Shown here in pieces: positions 26,599 through 35,421 of a stretch of 64,000 bases of DNA. Numbering within the stretch: position 1 is the first letter of the stretch; every line of letters begins with the position of its first letter. The notes under the pieces are model-generated. The model did not search any database and was not told the DNA's origin. It saw only the letters and a list, made by a program, of their open reading frames with translations. The stretch is from Komagataeibacter medellinensis NBRC 3288. Its GTDB lineage: Bacteria; Pseudomonadota; Alphaproteobacteria; Acetobacterales; Acetobacteraceae. The translations under genes were made by a program, and so were the position numbers. The stretch is from contig NC_016027.1 of the NCBI RefSeq assembly GCF_000182745.2, forward strand, positions 2,262,001 through 2,326,000. Reading direction: 5' to 3'.

Positions 26599-27414
26599 AT
26601 GGCAATCTGGGGTAAACTTTTTGGTGGCGTGGCGGGGTTCGCGGTTGGCGGCCCCATGGGCGCCGTTGTGGGCACGGCGCTGGGGCATGCGGCGGACAAG
26701 GGTTCCCTGCTTGAAACCCCGGTAGGCGGCTGGACCGACCGCTGGGGCCCCCGGCTCAATGCCGACCCCAACGGGGCCGCCACCTTCATGGCCGCCAAGA
26801 TGGCGGCGGCCATGGGCAAGCGTGACCAGCTGTATGGGCTTGTCATCATCATCCTGTCCGCCAAGGTGGCCAAGTGCGATGGCGCGGTGAACCGGGCCGA
26901 GATCGATGCCTTCAAGCGCCGCTTCAACCTGCCACCTGAGAACATGAAGGAAGTTGGCCGCCTGTTTGACAGCGCGCGCCAGCGCACGGACGACTACAGG
27001 GCGTTTGCCACCGAACTGGGTCGTGCGTTTGCCAACAAGACTGGCATGCTGGAGGAGGCGCTGGCCTCCCTGTTTGTGATTGCGCGTGCCGATGGTGAGA
27101 TCAACGCGCAGGAGGAATCTTTCCTGCGCGGGGTGCACAAGGCCTTCAATCTCAGCCCCGGTGCATGGGACCGCGCGCGCGATGGCGGTGCCCGCCCCGG
27201 TGTGAGCGAGGTGGATGCCTATGCCGTGCTGGGTGTCGCCCGTGACACCAGCGATGAAGAAGTGCGCGTGGTCTGGCGCCGCCTTGTGCGCGAACACCAC
27301 CCCGATGTGTTGAGCGCGCGGGGCGCCACCCCTGCCCAGCAAGCGCAGGGTGCTGCCCGCATTGCCCGGATTAATGCGGCTTGGGACCGCATCAAGCGCG
27401 ACCGGAAGCTGTAA
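26599..27414 (+). CDS. DjlA-like J-domain protein with TerB domain
   Basis: A 271-aa DnaJ-family co-chaperone like E. coli DjlA. It opens with a glycine-rich hydrophobic segment (GKLFGGVAGFAVGGPMGAVVG, about 5-25) that probably anchors it in the membrane. A TerB-like helical domain follows at about 75-190 (LVIIILSAKVAKCDGAVNRAEID, VIARADGEINAQEESFL), then a C-terminal J domain (DAYAVLGVARDTSDEEVRVVWRRLV) with the HPD motif in REHHPDVL, which stimulates DnaK ATPase. It is convergent with mrp and separated from it by repeat copy 1. Confidence 0.88.
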   Translation: MAIWGKLFGGVAGFAVGGPMGAVVGTALGHAADKGSLLETPVGGWTDRWGPRLNADPNGAATFMAAKMAAAMGKRDQLYGLVIIILSAKVAKCDGAVNRAEIDAFKRRFNLPPENMKEVGRLFDSARQRTDDYRAFATELGRAFANKTGMLEEALASLFVIARADGEINAQEESFLRGVHKAFNLSPGAWDRARDGGARPGVSEVDAYAVLGVARDTSDEEVRVVWRRLVREHHPDVLSARGATPAQQAQGAARIARINAAWDRIKRDRKL

Positions 27415-27431
27415 GCCACTAAAACATAAAG

Positions 27432-27510
27432 AAGTTTTTGACGAAGCCTTTTTAAAAAGCTTCAAGGAACACCGCCTTTTTGAAAAAAGGCGGCACCCAA
27501 AAACTTTTAT
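27432..27510 (-). repeat. Dispersed two-hairpin element, copy 1
   Basis: Starts AAGTTTTTGACGAAG. A first hairpin is GAAGCCTTTTT/AAAAAGCTTC, a second CCGCCTTTTT/AAAAAAGGCGG, and the end is CACCCAAAAACTTTTAT. It lies between the convergent djlA-like and mrp genes. Its edge supplies the TAA stop codon of mrp. Confidence 0.85.
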
Positions 27511-28682
27511 CTTTTTTCGGTAGCGGTTTTGGACTTCTTATCCAGCAGTCGGCGCAAAGCGCCCGCCACGGTATGCGCCAGCGCGCGATAGGCCTGGCCT
27601 GCCGCACTGTCGGGGGCGGCGATGACAATGGGCGCACCCGCATCGGCGCTGGCGCGGATATCGGCCAGCAGCGGGATCTCACCCAGGAAGGGCACGCCCA
27701 TCTTTTCTGCTTCCGCCCGTGCGCCACCATGGCCGAACAGTTCGGTACGATGGTTGCAGTTGGGGCAGCAGAAATATGACATGTTCTCCACCATGCCCAG
27801 TACCGGCACGTTCATCTTCTCGAACATGGCAATGCCGCGCCGGGCATCCAGCAGGGCAATGTCCTGTGGGGTGGAGACGATCACGGCACCAGCCAGCGCG
27901 GTCTTCTGCGCCAGAGTCAGCTGCGCATCACCCGTGCCGGGTGGCATGTCCACCACCAGCACGTCCAGCGCACCCCAGTCCACATCACCCAGCAGCTGGT
28001 TGATCGCCCCCATGACCATTGGCCCGCGCCAGATCATGGCCTTGCCCTCATCCACCAGCATGCCGATCGACATGGCGCTGATGCCCCATTTATGCGGTGG
28101 GATCAGGCGGCTGTCCCGCACTTCGGGCTGATCGCCCATGCCCATCATGCGCGGCAGGGAGGGGCCGTGCACGTCCGCATCCATCAGGCCGACCTTCAGT
28201 CCTTCCAGCCCCAGTCCCACGGCAAGGTTTACGGCGGTGGTGGACTTGCCCACCCCCCCCTTGCCCGATGCCACGGCAATGACCACACCCACGCCAGCAG
28301 GCAGCGGACCAGTGGCAGTTTTGGGCGCGCCACCACCCAGGTTGAGCGGGCGGTGACCGCCGCCCGCGGGAGCCGGTGCGGCGGGTGCTGGTGCAGGCGC
28401 CGGGGTGGCGCGGTGCGCGGTCAGGATCACGCTGGCACCCGTGCTGCCGGGAACTGCGTGGGCAAGGGCCTGTTCAAGTTCGGGCAGGAGTGCTTGCAAG
28501 CGCTGCGCGTGGCTGCGTTCGGTCGCGATGGCCACATGCAGCACGCCATCGCGCACCATGAAGGCATCCAGCCTGCCCAGGTCGGCCACGCAGGCTGCGC
28601 CATCGGGTGTACGGACGTGCCGCAGCACGTTTTCTATTGTTGTCCGCTCGGGGGTTGTCCGCTCGGTGCTGGTCATTGTCAT
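27507..28682 (-). CDS. Mrp/ApbC-family iron-sulfur cluster carrier ATPase
   Basis: Cytosolic P-loop ATPase that binds and hands over Fe-S clusters. The 391-aa protein has an N-terminal MIP18-like domain (about 15-95), an alanine/proline linker, then a ParA-type ATPase with the deviant Walker A GKGGVGKST (about 142-150), VGLMDADVHGPSLPRMMG, VVDMPPGTGDAQLTL and the cluster-binding cysteines CPNC (in YFCCPNCNHRTELFG). Its stop codon lies within the edge of repeat copy 1. It is divergent from the OpgC-like gene. Confidence 0.95.
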   Translation of the reverse strand: MTMTSTERTTPERTTIENVLRHVRTPDGAACVADLGRLDAFMVRDGVLHVAIATERSHAQRLQALLPELEQALAHAVPGSTGASVILTAHRATPAPAPAPAAPAPAGGGHRPLNLGGGAPKTATGPLPAGVGVVIAVASGKGGVGKSTTAVNLAVGLGLEGLKVGLMDADVHGPSLPRMMGMGDQPEVRDSRLIPPHKWGISAMSIGMLVDEGKAMIWRGPMVMGAINQLLGDVDWGALDVLVVDMPPGTGDAQLTLAQKTALAGAVIVSTPQDIALLDARRGIAMFEKMNVPVLGMVENMSYFCCPNCNHRTELFGHGGARAEAEKMGVPFLGEIPLLADIRASADAGAPIVIAAPDSAAGQAYRALAHTVAGALRRLLDKKSKTATEKR

Positions 28683-28901
28683 GCACTCCCTGTTCTGGCG
28701 CCCATGCGGGTATAGAAGGCGGGGGGCAGGGTGGTCGAGTCATGAAACGAAAACCTCGCCGCCATGCTGCTCCTGCGGGGCATCCCTGCCCGGTGGGAAT
28801 GGCTTTCGGGCAGTTTTGCTGCTTTACGCTGGGCAGACAGCCCCGCAGGTTCCGGACCGGGACTGCATCATTCTTGCCGACAGGATCATTACGGAACCAT
28901 T

Positions 28902-30059
28902 ATGGGTAATTCCCCTCTGCCACAGGCACCCCACCGGCGTGACCACAGAATCGATGCACTGCGGGGCATGGCACTGCTCATGATGTGTATCGACCATATT
29001 CCACAGGATGTGCTCAACCGCTTTACCATGCGCAACATAGGCTTTGCCGATGCGGCGGAGGTGTTCGTGCTGCTGGCGGGCTATGCTTCATGGCTGGCCT
29101 ACGGGCGGGCCTTTGGCAAGAAGCCGGCGGGTACGGTACTGGGGCGGATCGGGCGGCGGTGCTGGCAGCTTTATGTGTACCAGATGGTGATGGTGGTCGT
29201 GTGCATCGCCACCATCCGCATATGGCGGCATTTCTGGCCGGTGCCGGTTGATTTTCTTGAGCCGGAACTGGCGCACGGGCTTGATGCGGCGTGGCGGGTG
29301 CTCTCGCTGCAGGCGTTGCCGGGCAACCTGAATATCCTGCCGCTCTATATCGTGCTACTGCTCGGCTTTGGGCCGCTGTTCGTGCTGCTGCGCGGCGTGG
29401 GCACGCCGGTGGTGCTGGGTCTTAGCGCTACGGTGTGGCTGGTGGTCAATTTTGACCCGCGGCTGAACTTTCCCAACTGGCTGGACCCTGATGGCTGGTA
29501 TTTCGACCCGCTGGCCTGGCAGTTCCTGTTTGTATTGGGGGTGTGCGCAGCCCGTGTTGCGGGACAGCACGGGGGCAGCCTGCCGCGTGTGCCGGGGCTG
29601 GCGTGGGTGTGTGGGGGGTATCTGGCGTTTTCCGCCGTGCAGTCCTTTCCATGGACGGACTGGGGGCTGGCGGACCTGCGGCTGCTGGCCATGGCGGTGC
29701 CGGACAAGATGATCCTCTCGCCATGGCGGCTGCTTGATGTGCTGGCGCTGTTCTACCTTGTCCAGTCATCGGGGCGGGCAACGGCGCTGGCCGCGACAAG
29801 GGGCGGCCAGCTCATGGCGCTGTTCGGTCGCCATTCGCTGGAAATCTTTACCGCCGGCACCCTGATCGACCTGTATGCGCGCCTGGCGCTGACCAGTTTC
29901 GGCACCGGCTGGACCATGCAGGTTGTGGTCAATGTGGTGGGGTTTGTCGTGCTGCTGGGCGTTGCGCGTAACCGCGAGCGTGCCCGCCAGGCCGCGCGCC
30001 AGTCACGGCCCGCCCACGGTGGCGCGGTGCCGCCGGGTGTGCCGCTGTGCCGGAACTGA
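28902..30059 (+). CDS. OpgC-like membrane acyltransferase
   Basis: Polytopic inner-membrane protein (385 aa) of the OpgC family, which in other bacteria adds succinyl groups to osmoregulated periplasmic glucans. It has the family opening RDHRIDALRGMALLMMCIDHIP, the FADAAEVFVLLAGY segment, about ten hydrophobic helices and LNFPNWLDPDGWYFDPLAWQFLFVLG near the middle. ATG 28902 is chosen because it starts the conserved part; the upstream frame to 28764 is unlikely. OpgG/H-type genes lie 5 kb downstream, which supports a glucan-linked role. Confidence 0.85.
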   Translation: MGNSPLPQAPHRRDHRIDALRGMALLMMCIDHIPQDVLNRFTMRNIGFADAAEVFVLLAGYASWLAYGRAFGKKPAGTVLGRIGRRCWQLYVYQMVMVVVCIATIRIWRHFWPVPVDFLEPELAHGLDAAWRVLSLQALPGNLNILPLYIVLLLGFGPLFVLLRGVGTPVVLGLSATVWLVVNFDPRLNFPNWLDPDGWYFDPLAWQFLFVLGVCAARVAGQHGGSLPRVPGLAWVCGGYLAFSAVQSFPWTDWGLADLRLLAMAVPDKMILSPWRLLDVLALFYLVQSSGRATALAATRGGQLMALFGRHSLEIFTAGTLIDLYARLALTSFGTGWTMQVVVNVVGFVVLLGVARNRERARQAARQSRPAHGGAVPPGVPLCRN

Positions 30060-30128
30060 CGTGGCGGTTTCCGCGTACATGAAGGGCGTGATATAGGTGC
30101 TCCGTCCCGATCCCGTTCAGCAGGATAT

Positions 30129-31703
30129 ATGAGCCCCATGTCCCTTCGTGTCGCTGCATTTTCCCGATCCTGCCTTGCCGTAGGGCTGGCCACGGCGCTG
30201 GGGGGGCATGTCGCGCAGGCGGCCGACCCGGCACCCGCGCCAGCACCGGCCGCCGCAACGCCGATGCACCTGCCCGGTGAGGGGCGCAACATGCCCGACA
30301 GCTTTGCCGACCTTGCGGCAAGGTTGCTGCCCGCCGTGGTCAATGTCTCCACCACCGAGATGGTCCGCCCCGGCGAAGAGGATGGCGATGATGGGGATGA
30401 CGGCGACAACACGCCGCAGGTGCCCAATTTCCCCGAAGGCTCGCCGTTCGAGAAATTCTTCCACGATTTCATGAACCGCCAGGACAGTCCCAACGCGCCC
30501 CCGCGCAAGATGCAGGCGCTGGGCTCGGGTTTCATCATCGACCCTTCAGGCGTGATCGTGACCAACAACCACGTTGTCCGCCATGCCGACCAGATCACCA
30601 TCACGCTACAGGACAATACCGTGCTCAAGGCCCGCCTGTTGGGCCATGACGACCGCACCGACCTTGCCGTGCTGAAGGTGGACAGCCCCAAGCCACTGCC
30701 TGCCGTGCCCTTTGGCGATAGCGACACTGCCCGCGTAGGTGACTGGGTGCTGGCGATCGGCAACCCGTTTGGCCTGTCGGGCACGGTTACGGCGGGTATC
30801 GTCTCCTCGCGCGGGCGCAATATCGAGCAGGGGCCGTATGATGACTTCATCCAGACCGATGCGCCCATCAACAAGGGCAATTCCGGCGGGCCGTTGTTCA
30901 ACCTGCATGGTGAGGTGATCGGCATCAATACCGCTATCTTCTCGCCCTCGGGCGGGTCGATCGGCATCGGCTTTTCCATCCCCTCGGCCGAAGCGCAGGG
31001 CATCATTGCCCAACTGCGCCAGCACGGCCGGGTCACGCGCGGGTGGATTGGTGTGCGGATTCAGGACGTGACGCAGGAAATTGCCGATGGCCTTGGCCTG
31101 AAAAGCGCCCATGGCGCGCTGATCGCAGGCGTCGAGCCCAAGGGCCCGGCCGCAAACGCCCACCTGCAGACCGGCGACGTGATCCAGAGCCTGAACGGCA
31201 AGGATATAGATGGTCGTGCCCTGCCGCGCCTTGTGGCCGAATTGGCGGGTGGCAGCGTGGCCCACCTGGGTATCTGGCGCAAGGGCCAGCAGATGAACAT
31301 CAACATCACCATCGGTGCCCTGCCCGAGGAAAAGACCGACAAGGCCGACAATGCCCACCCGGCGGCAAAGAACCCGGCACAGGGTAGCATGACCGTGGCA
31401 GGTATGGGCTTTACGGTGGGCGAGATCGATGACATTGCACGCCAGAAATACAACATGGCCGAGGGGCAGAAGGGCGTGCTGGTAACCGGTGTGACCGATG
31501 ACAGCCCGGCCGCCGAGCGTGGCCTGCGCCCCGGTGATGTGGTGACCGAAGTGCAGCAGGCCGCCGTCAATACGCCCACTGACCTGCGCCGCCAGCTTGA
31601 TGCGGCCCGCACCCAGCACCGCAAGACCGTACTGTTTCTGGTGCAGAATGCCGATGGCCTGCGCTGGGTGCCCTTTCCCCTGCCGGAAGGTAGCGGGCAC
31701 TGA
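30129..31703 (+). CDS. DegP/HtrA-type periplasmic serine protease
   Basis: Periplasmic protease/chaperone for misfolded envelope proteins. The 524-aa protein has a signal peptide (hydrophobic SCLAVGLATALGGHVAQAA), then a trypsin-like domain with the catalytic triad H in VTNNHVV, D in RTDLAVLKV and S in NKGNSGGPLF. Two PDZ domains follow (GWIGVRIQDVTQEIADGLGL and GFTVGEIDDIARQKYN...RGLRPGDVVTEV). An acidic stretch (EEDGDDGDDGDN) precedes the protease domain. It is followed 5 bases later by the FUSC gene. Confidence 0.95.
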   Translation: MSPMSLRVAAFSRSCLAVGLATALGGHVAQAADPAPAPAPAAATPMHLPGEGRNMPDSFADLAARLLPAVVNVSTTEMVRPGEEDGDDGDDGDNTPQVPNFPEGSPFEKFFHDFMNRQDSPNAPPRKMQALGSGFIIDPSGVIVTNNHVVRHADQITITLQDNTVLKARLLGHDDRTDLAVLKVDSPKPLPAVPFGDSDTARVGDWVLAIGNPFGLSGTVTAGIVSSRGRNIEQGPYDDFIQTDAPINKGNSGGPLFNLHGEVIGINTAIFSPSGGSIGIGFSIPSAEAQGIIAQLRQHGRVTRGWIGVRIQDVTQEIADGLGLKSAHGALIAGVEPKGPAANAHLQTGDVIQSLNGKDIDGRALPRLVAELAGGSVAHLGIWRKGQQMNINITIGALPEEKTDKADNAHPAAKNPAQGSMTVAGMGFTVGEIDDIARQKYNMAEGQKGVLVTGVTDDSPAAERGLRPGDVVTEVQQAAVNTPTDLRRQLDAARTQHRKTVLFLVQNADGLRWVPFPLPEGSGH

Positions 31704-31708
31704 GCCGT

Positions 31709-32824
31709 ATGCATGAACGGCTGAAGAACCTGCTGCTTTCCATTACGCGACGGGGTACGTGGCGGCAGGTCGTGCGGATGAACGTCTCGCTCATCCTGTC
31801 GGGCATTGTCGCCACCATCATCCATCTGGATGAACCGGTCTGGGCGCTGATCACATCGGTCATCGTCATAACCCAGACCCGGCTTACCCAGACGCTTTCC
31901 ACCGGGCGTGAGCAGATCGTGGGCACGCTGATCGGGGCTGCGGCAGGCATGTCCGCCATTGCGCTTGAGCAGTGGTACGCGCTTTCGGTTGGCATGGTGT
32001 TCTGGGTCATGCTCATGCCGTTGGCGGTGTTGGTGGCCCTGCGGCCCAAGATGCGGGTGGCCATTGTCACGCTAATGGTCGTGCTGCTGTTTCCGGCCAC
32101 GGGGGAGCCGTTTTCAAGGCCGCTGCAGCGTATCGCCTCGATCATGACCGGCGTTGTGGTGTCGTTCGCTGTCTCTTTTTTCGTGCTGCGCAACGAGGCG
32201 CGACGCGAAGTGCTTGCCAATGCCGCAAGCCTGCTGCGCCGCCTGGCCGATTTCGTGGCTGGGGCGCTGCACCAGCACCCCGACCACGATGCGCTGGCCA
32301 CGGTGGACGGGATGTGCCGCTCCCTGCTGCAGGATATTAATGACGGCGTGCAGGAAGCCGAGGTCGAACATCCCACATCGCTTGCGCGGCATGATCCGCT
32401 GGTGGCGCGCCTGCCGGGGCTTTTGCGGCGGATCCGTTCGGATGCCATTTTCATTGGTCGCGCGGCAGTGGAGGGCGAAACCGCCCGCATGGGCGATACC
32501 CTTGCCGATGAGCGCGACATGCTGGTCAAGGTGCTGGGCCAGATGGCCACGCGCTGCGACCAACTGGCTGCCACCCGGCGCGGCAGGTCGGTGGCGGATG
32601 ATGATATGTGCGTGATCCTGGACCAGTTGCAGCCGCCGGGGGAACATTGGACCCCCGTCATGCGTTTTGCCATCGGCCTGTTGCATGCCGACATGCGACT
32701 GGCCATACGCAACATATGGTCGGATGGGCAGACGGATGACGGGCCATTCCCGCTCGTGGCCCATCCGGTGCTGGCCGAGACCGCGTTCGTGCCCATTACG
32801 CCGGGCAACAGCGTTGAGCGGTAG
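31709..32824 (+). CDS. FUSC-family membrane protein
   Basis: A 371-aa inner-membrane protein with four to six hydrophobic segments in the first 165 residues (VSLILSGIVATII, PVWALITSVIVIT, IVGTLIGAAAGMSAIAL, VFWVMLMPLAVLVAL, RIASIMTGVVVSFAVSFFVL). A soluble helical C-terminal half follows. FUSC proteins include aromatic acid efflux pumps such as AaeB. It sits 5 bases after degP on the same strand, so the two are probably co-transcribed. Substrate unknown. Confidence 0.85.
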   Translation: MHERLKNLLLSITRRGTWRQVVRMNVSLILSGIVATIIHLDEPVWALITSVIVITQTRLTQTLSTGREQIVGTLIGAAAGMSAIALEQWYALSVGMVFWVMLMPLAVLVALRPKMRVAIVTLMVVLLFPATGEPFSRPLQRIASIMTGVVVSFAVSFFVLRNEARREVLANAASLLRRLADFVAGALHQHPDHDALATVDGMCRSLLQDINDGVQEAEVEHPTSLARHDPLVARLPGLLRRIRSDAIFIGRAAVEGETARMGDTLADERDMLVKVLGQMATRCDQLAATRRGRSVADDDMCVILDQLQPPGEHWTPVMRFAIGLLHADMRLAIRNIWSDGQTDDGPFPLVAHPVLAETAFVPITPGNSVER

Positions 32825-32860
32825 ATGGAGCGGCCAGGGTAACACAGTGCAGGAGATACC

Positions 32861-34324
32861 ATGCTGAAGGAAACCACCCTCAACCACCTTCCCACCAACA
32901 TTCGGGCACCACAGTATAGACGGGAAGATGTGAGTGTAGGGATTGTCCACTTCGGTGTTGGGAACTTCTTTCGCGCGCATGAGGCATGGTATGTGGACCA
33001 GTGCCTGGCTCTGCCCGGCCAGTCCGGCTGGGGTATTGCGGGCGTAGGGCTGAATGGCGGCAGCCGGGGTGCTGCCAAGGCCCGTGCATTCCAGCAGCAG
33101 GACGGCCTGTATTCCCTGACCGAGGTCGCGGCCGATGGCGCACGCACGGTCTCCATCATCGGGGCGCTGCGTGAATACCTGCTCGCCCCCGCCGACCCCG
33201 AAGCCGTGCTGCGCCGCCTGGCTGACCCCGAAACCCGGATCGTGAGCATGACGATCACGGAAGGTGGCTACAATATTGATGAGAAAACCGGGGAATTTCG
33301 GCTCGATACGCCAGCCGTTCAGGCCGATCTGGCCAATCCGCGCCGTCCCGCCACCGTGTTTGGTTATGTAGTGGAGGGCCTGCGCCGCAGGCGCGAGGCC
33401 GGGGTGCCAGCGTTTACCGTCATGTCGTGCGACAACCTGCGCAGCAATGGTCATATCGCTCATACAGCCTTCGTGGGCTACGCCCGCGCGCTGGCCCCGG
33501 ACCTGGCTGCGTGGATCGAGGCCAATGTCACCTTCCCCTGTTCCATGGTGGACCGCATTACCCCCGGTGTGGATACGGCCACCCGCAACGCGCTGAATGA
33601 AGCCAGCGGACTGGACGATGACCTGCCCGTTCTGGCCGAGGATTTCAGCCAGTGGGTGCTGGAGGACAAATTCTGCAACGGTCGCCCCGCGCTGGAAAAG
33701 GCGGGGGTGCAGTTCGTTGATGACGTGGCGGGCTACGAGCAGGTGAAGGTGCGCATGCTCAATGCATCGCACATTCTGCTGGGCGCTCTGGGGCTGCTAC
33801 TGGGCTATCGCTATGCGCACGAAACGGTGGAGGACGCGGATCTGGAGCGCTTCGCCAACGCCTACTGGACTCTTGATGCCATACCCCAGATCGATGCCCC
33901 CGCAGGCGTTGACCTTGATGCCTACCGCCAGCGCCTGCTCAGCCGTTTTTCCAACCGGGCGGTCGCCGATACGCTGTTGCGTATCTGTAGCGATGGCGCA
34001 TCCAAGGTGCAGGTGTTCTGGACCGACACCGTGCGCCGCTCACTTACCAGCGGGCATGATCTGGAGCGGATTGCCTTCGGTATCGCGGCCTATCTGGAAA
34101 TGCTGCGGGGCCGGGATGAGCGTGGCGAAACCTACAGCCCCATCGAACCCACGCTGGATGCTGACCAGATTGCGCTGGCCGCTGCCGATGACCTTGCGGC
34201 CGGTCTTGCCCTGCCTGCATTCGATGGCTGGCGGGACATGGATACGACCGAATTGGACGCAGCGGTGGTCCGCGCACGCCGGGCTATCCGTGATCAGGGT
34301 GTCAGGGCCAGCCTGCCGCGCTGA
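32861..34324 (+). CDS. Mannitol-type long-chain polyol dehydrogenase
   Basis: NAD-dependent oxidation of mannitol to fructose, or of a related polyol or uronate; family of mannitol 2-dehydrogenase and fructuronate reductase. The 487-aa length is typical. The N-terminal Rossmann part has GIVHFGVGNFFRAHEAWYVD, the middle SMTITEGGYNID, and the catalytic segment KVRMLNASHILLG holds the lysine, asparagine and histidine of the active site. A polyol permease gene lies 6 kb downstream on the same strand. The start is not preceded by a strong ribosome-binding site, but the N-terminus matches the family. Confidence 0.92.
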   Translation: MLKETTLNHLPTNIRAPQYRREDVSVGIVHFGVGNFFRAHEAWYVDQCLALPGQSGWGIAGVGLNGGSRGAAKARAFQQQDGLYSLTEVAADGARTVSIIGALREYLLAPADPEAVLRRLADPETRIVSMTITEGGYNIDEKTGEFRLDTPAVQADLANPRRPATVFGYVVEGLRRRREAGVPAFTVMSCDNLRSNGHIAHTAFVGYARALAPDLAAWIEANVTFPCSMVDRITPGVDTATRNALNEASGLDDDLPVLAEDFSQWVLEDKFCNGRPALEKAGVQFVDDVAGYEQVKVRMLNASHILLGALGLLLGYRYAHETVEDADLERFANAYWTLDAIPQIDAPAGVDLDAYRQRLLSRFSNRAVADTLLRICSDGASKVQVFWTDTVRRSLTSGHDLERIAFGIAAYLEMLRGRDERGETYSPIEPTLDADQIALAAADDLAAGLALPAFDGWRDMDTTELDAAVVRARRAIRDQGVRASLPR

Positions 34325-34336
34325 AGGGTGCTCCCT

Positions 34337-34882
34337 TCATGTGCTGGTCAACTCGCGGCGCATGGGGCAGGCATCCGCCCCGTAGGTGGCGGTAATGGCG
34401 GGTGGGATGCCGGGTGTGGGCGTAAAGCCCAGATGCGCCCAGACCGGCCCCGCGCCTTCGGTTGCAACCAGTGCCAGCCAGCGCAGCGCGCGCGCGCATG
34501 CCAGACGTGTCATGATTTGTAATGCGGCATGCGTGGCCCCCAGCCCGCGCAGGGCAGGAAGGATCGCTATGTCATGCAGGTACCAGCAGTCAGGCCGTGC
34601 TGGCAGGTGGTGCAGGTATGTATCCAGCGCTGGGGGCGTTGCCATCCGCCAGGGATGGCTAAGCATGTATCCCCCAGCCTTTCCCTGCGCATCGGGCAGG
34701 ATCAGGCAGCCTTCGGGGCACAGCCTGCGGCGTTCATCGAGCACGTCCGTCCGTTCGGGGCAGCCGGGGTGCAGATGGCCTGCCAGCGCCACGACCGCCT
34801 CCAGGTCCCCGGCATTCATGGGGCGCCATTCAGGTAAAAGCGGGTCTGTCCGTGTTGCGGGCGGGGGTATAGAGACGTTCAT
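34337..34882 (-). CDS. GNAT-family N-acetyltransferase
   Basis: A 181-aa acetyltransferase. The acetyl-CoA-binding segment WYLHDIAILPALRGLGATHAALQIM (about 104-128) has the LRGLGATHA version of the Q/R-x-x-G-x-G/A loop. It opens LPEWRPMNAGDLEAVVALAGHLHPGCPERTD and ends PVWAHLGFTP...GADACPMRREL. It is convergent with the mannitol dehydrogenase (12-base gap) and divergent from the ModE-like gene. ATG 34882 is preferred to 34909; the substrate is unknown. Confidence 0.82.
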   Translation of the reverse strand: MNVSIPPPATRTDPLLPEWRPMNAGDLEAVVALAGHLHPGCPERTDVLDERRRLCPEGCLILPDAQGKAGGYMLSHPWRMATPPALDTYLHHLPARPDCWYLHDIAILPALRGLGATHAALQIMTRLACARALRWLALVATEGAGPVWAHLGFTPTPGIPPAITATYGADACPMRRELTST

Positions 34883-34963
34883 GATAGGAAAATCCGTTCC
34901 AGATAACATCGTTTCCGGTAGAAGGGGGTAATGGTATAGCTGCTGGCGGGAGTATAAAACACC

Positions 34964-35329
34964 ATGACGGAAATGCGTCTGACATTACGGCTGGACGCCA
35001 ATGGCACGCCATTGCTCGGCCATGGCAAGATTCGGTTGCTGGAACAGATCGGGGCTACGGGCTCCATTTCCGGTGCTGCGCGGGCCATGGGCATGTCCTA
35101 CCGGCGGGCATGGCTGCTGGTTGAATCGATGAACACTGCCTTCGTGCGCCCGTTGGTAGCCGCACGCCCCGGCGGTGGGGGCGGGGCCGGCCTCTCGGCG
35201 GAGGGGGAGGCAGTGCTGCGTCTGTACCGCGAGATCGAGCAGGCGACCCGTAACGCTGCCCACGGCCCGCTTGAGACATTGGCGTCCATGTGTTCACCAC
35301 TGCCTTCACAAAGCCACGAGGCGCCCTGA
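34964..35329 (+). CDS. ModE-like winged-helix regulator without MOP domain
   Basis: A 121-aa protein matching the N-terminal DNA-binding domain of ModE: LTLRLDANGTPLLGHGKIRLLEQIGATGSISGAARAMGMSYRRAWLLVESMN, then AARPGGGGGAGLSAEGEAVLRLYREIE. Full-length ModE senses molybdate through C-terminal MOP domains, which are absent here. Such single-domain proteins are usually annotated as molybdate-dependent or LysR-like regulators without proof of ligand. It precedes the opgG/D gene by 92 bases on the same strand. Confidence 0.88.
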   Translation: MTEMRLTLRLDANGTPLLGHGKIRLLEQIGATGSISGAARAMGMSYRRAWLLVESMNTAFVRPLVAARPGGGGGAGLSAEGEAVLRLYREIEQATRNAAHGPLETLASMCSPLPSQSHEAP

Positions 35330-35421
35330 TCACGGTCATTGTGCTGGTCCCTGTACCCGCAGGCAGGTCGTGATGTGTTCCTGATGCCTGACCAATAAGA
35401 AATAAACTGGAGTTTAATTCG

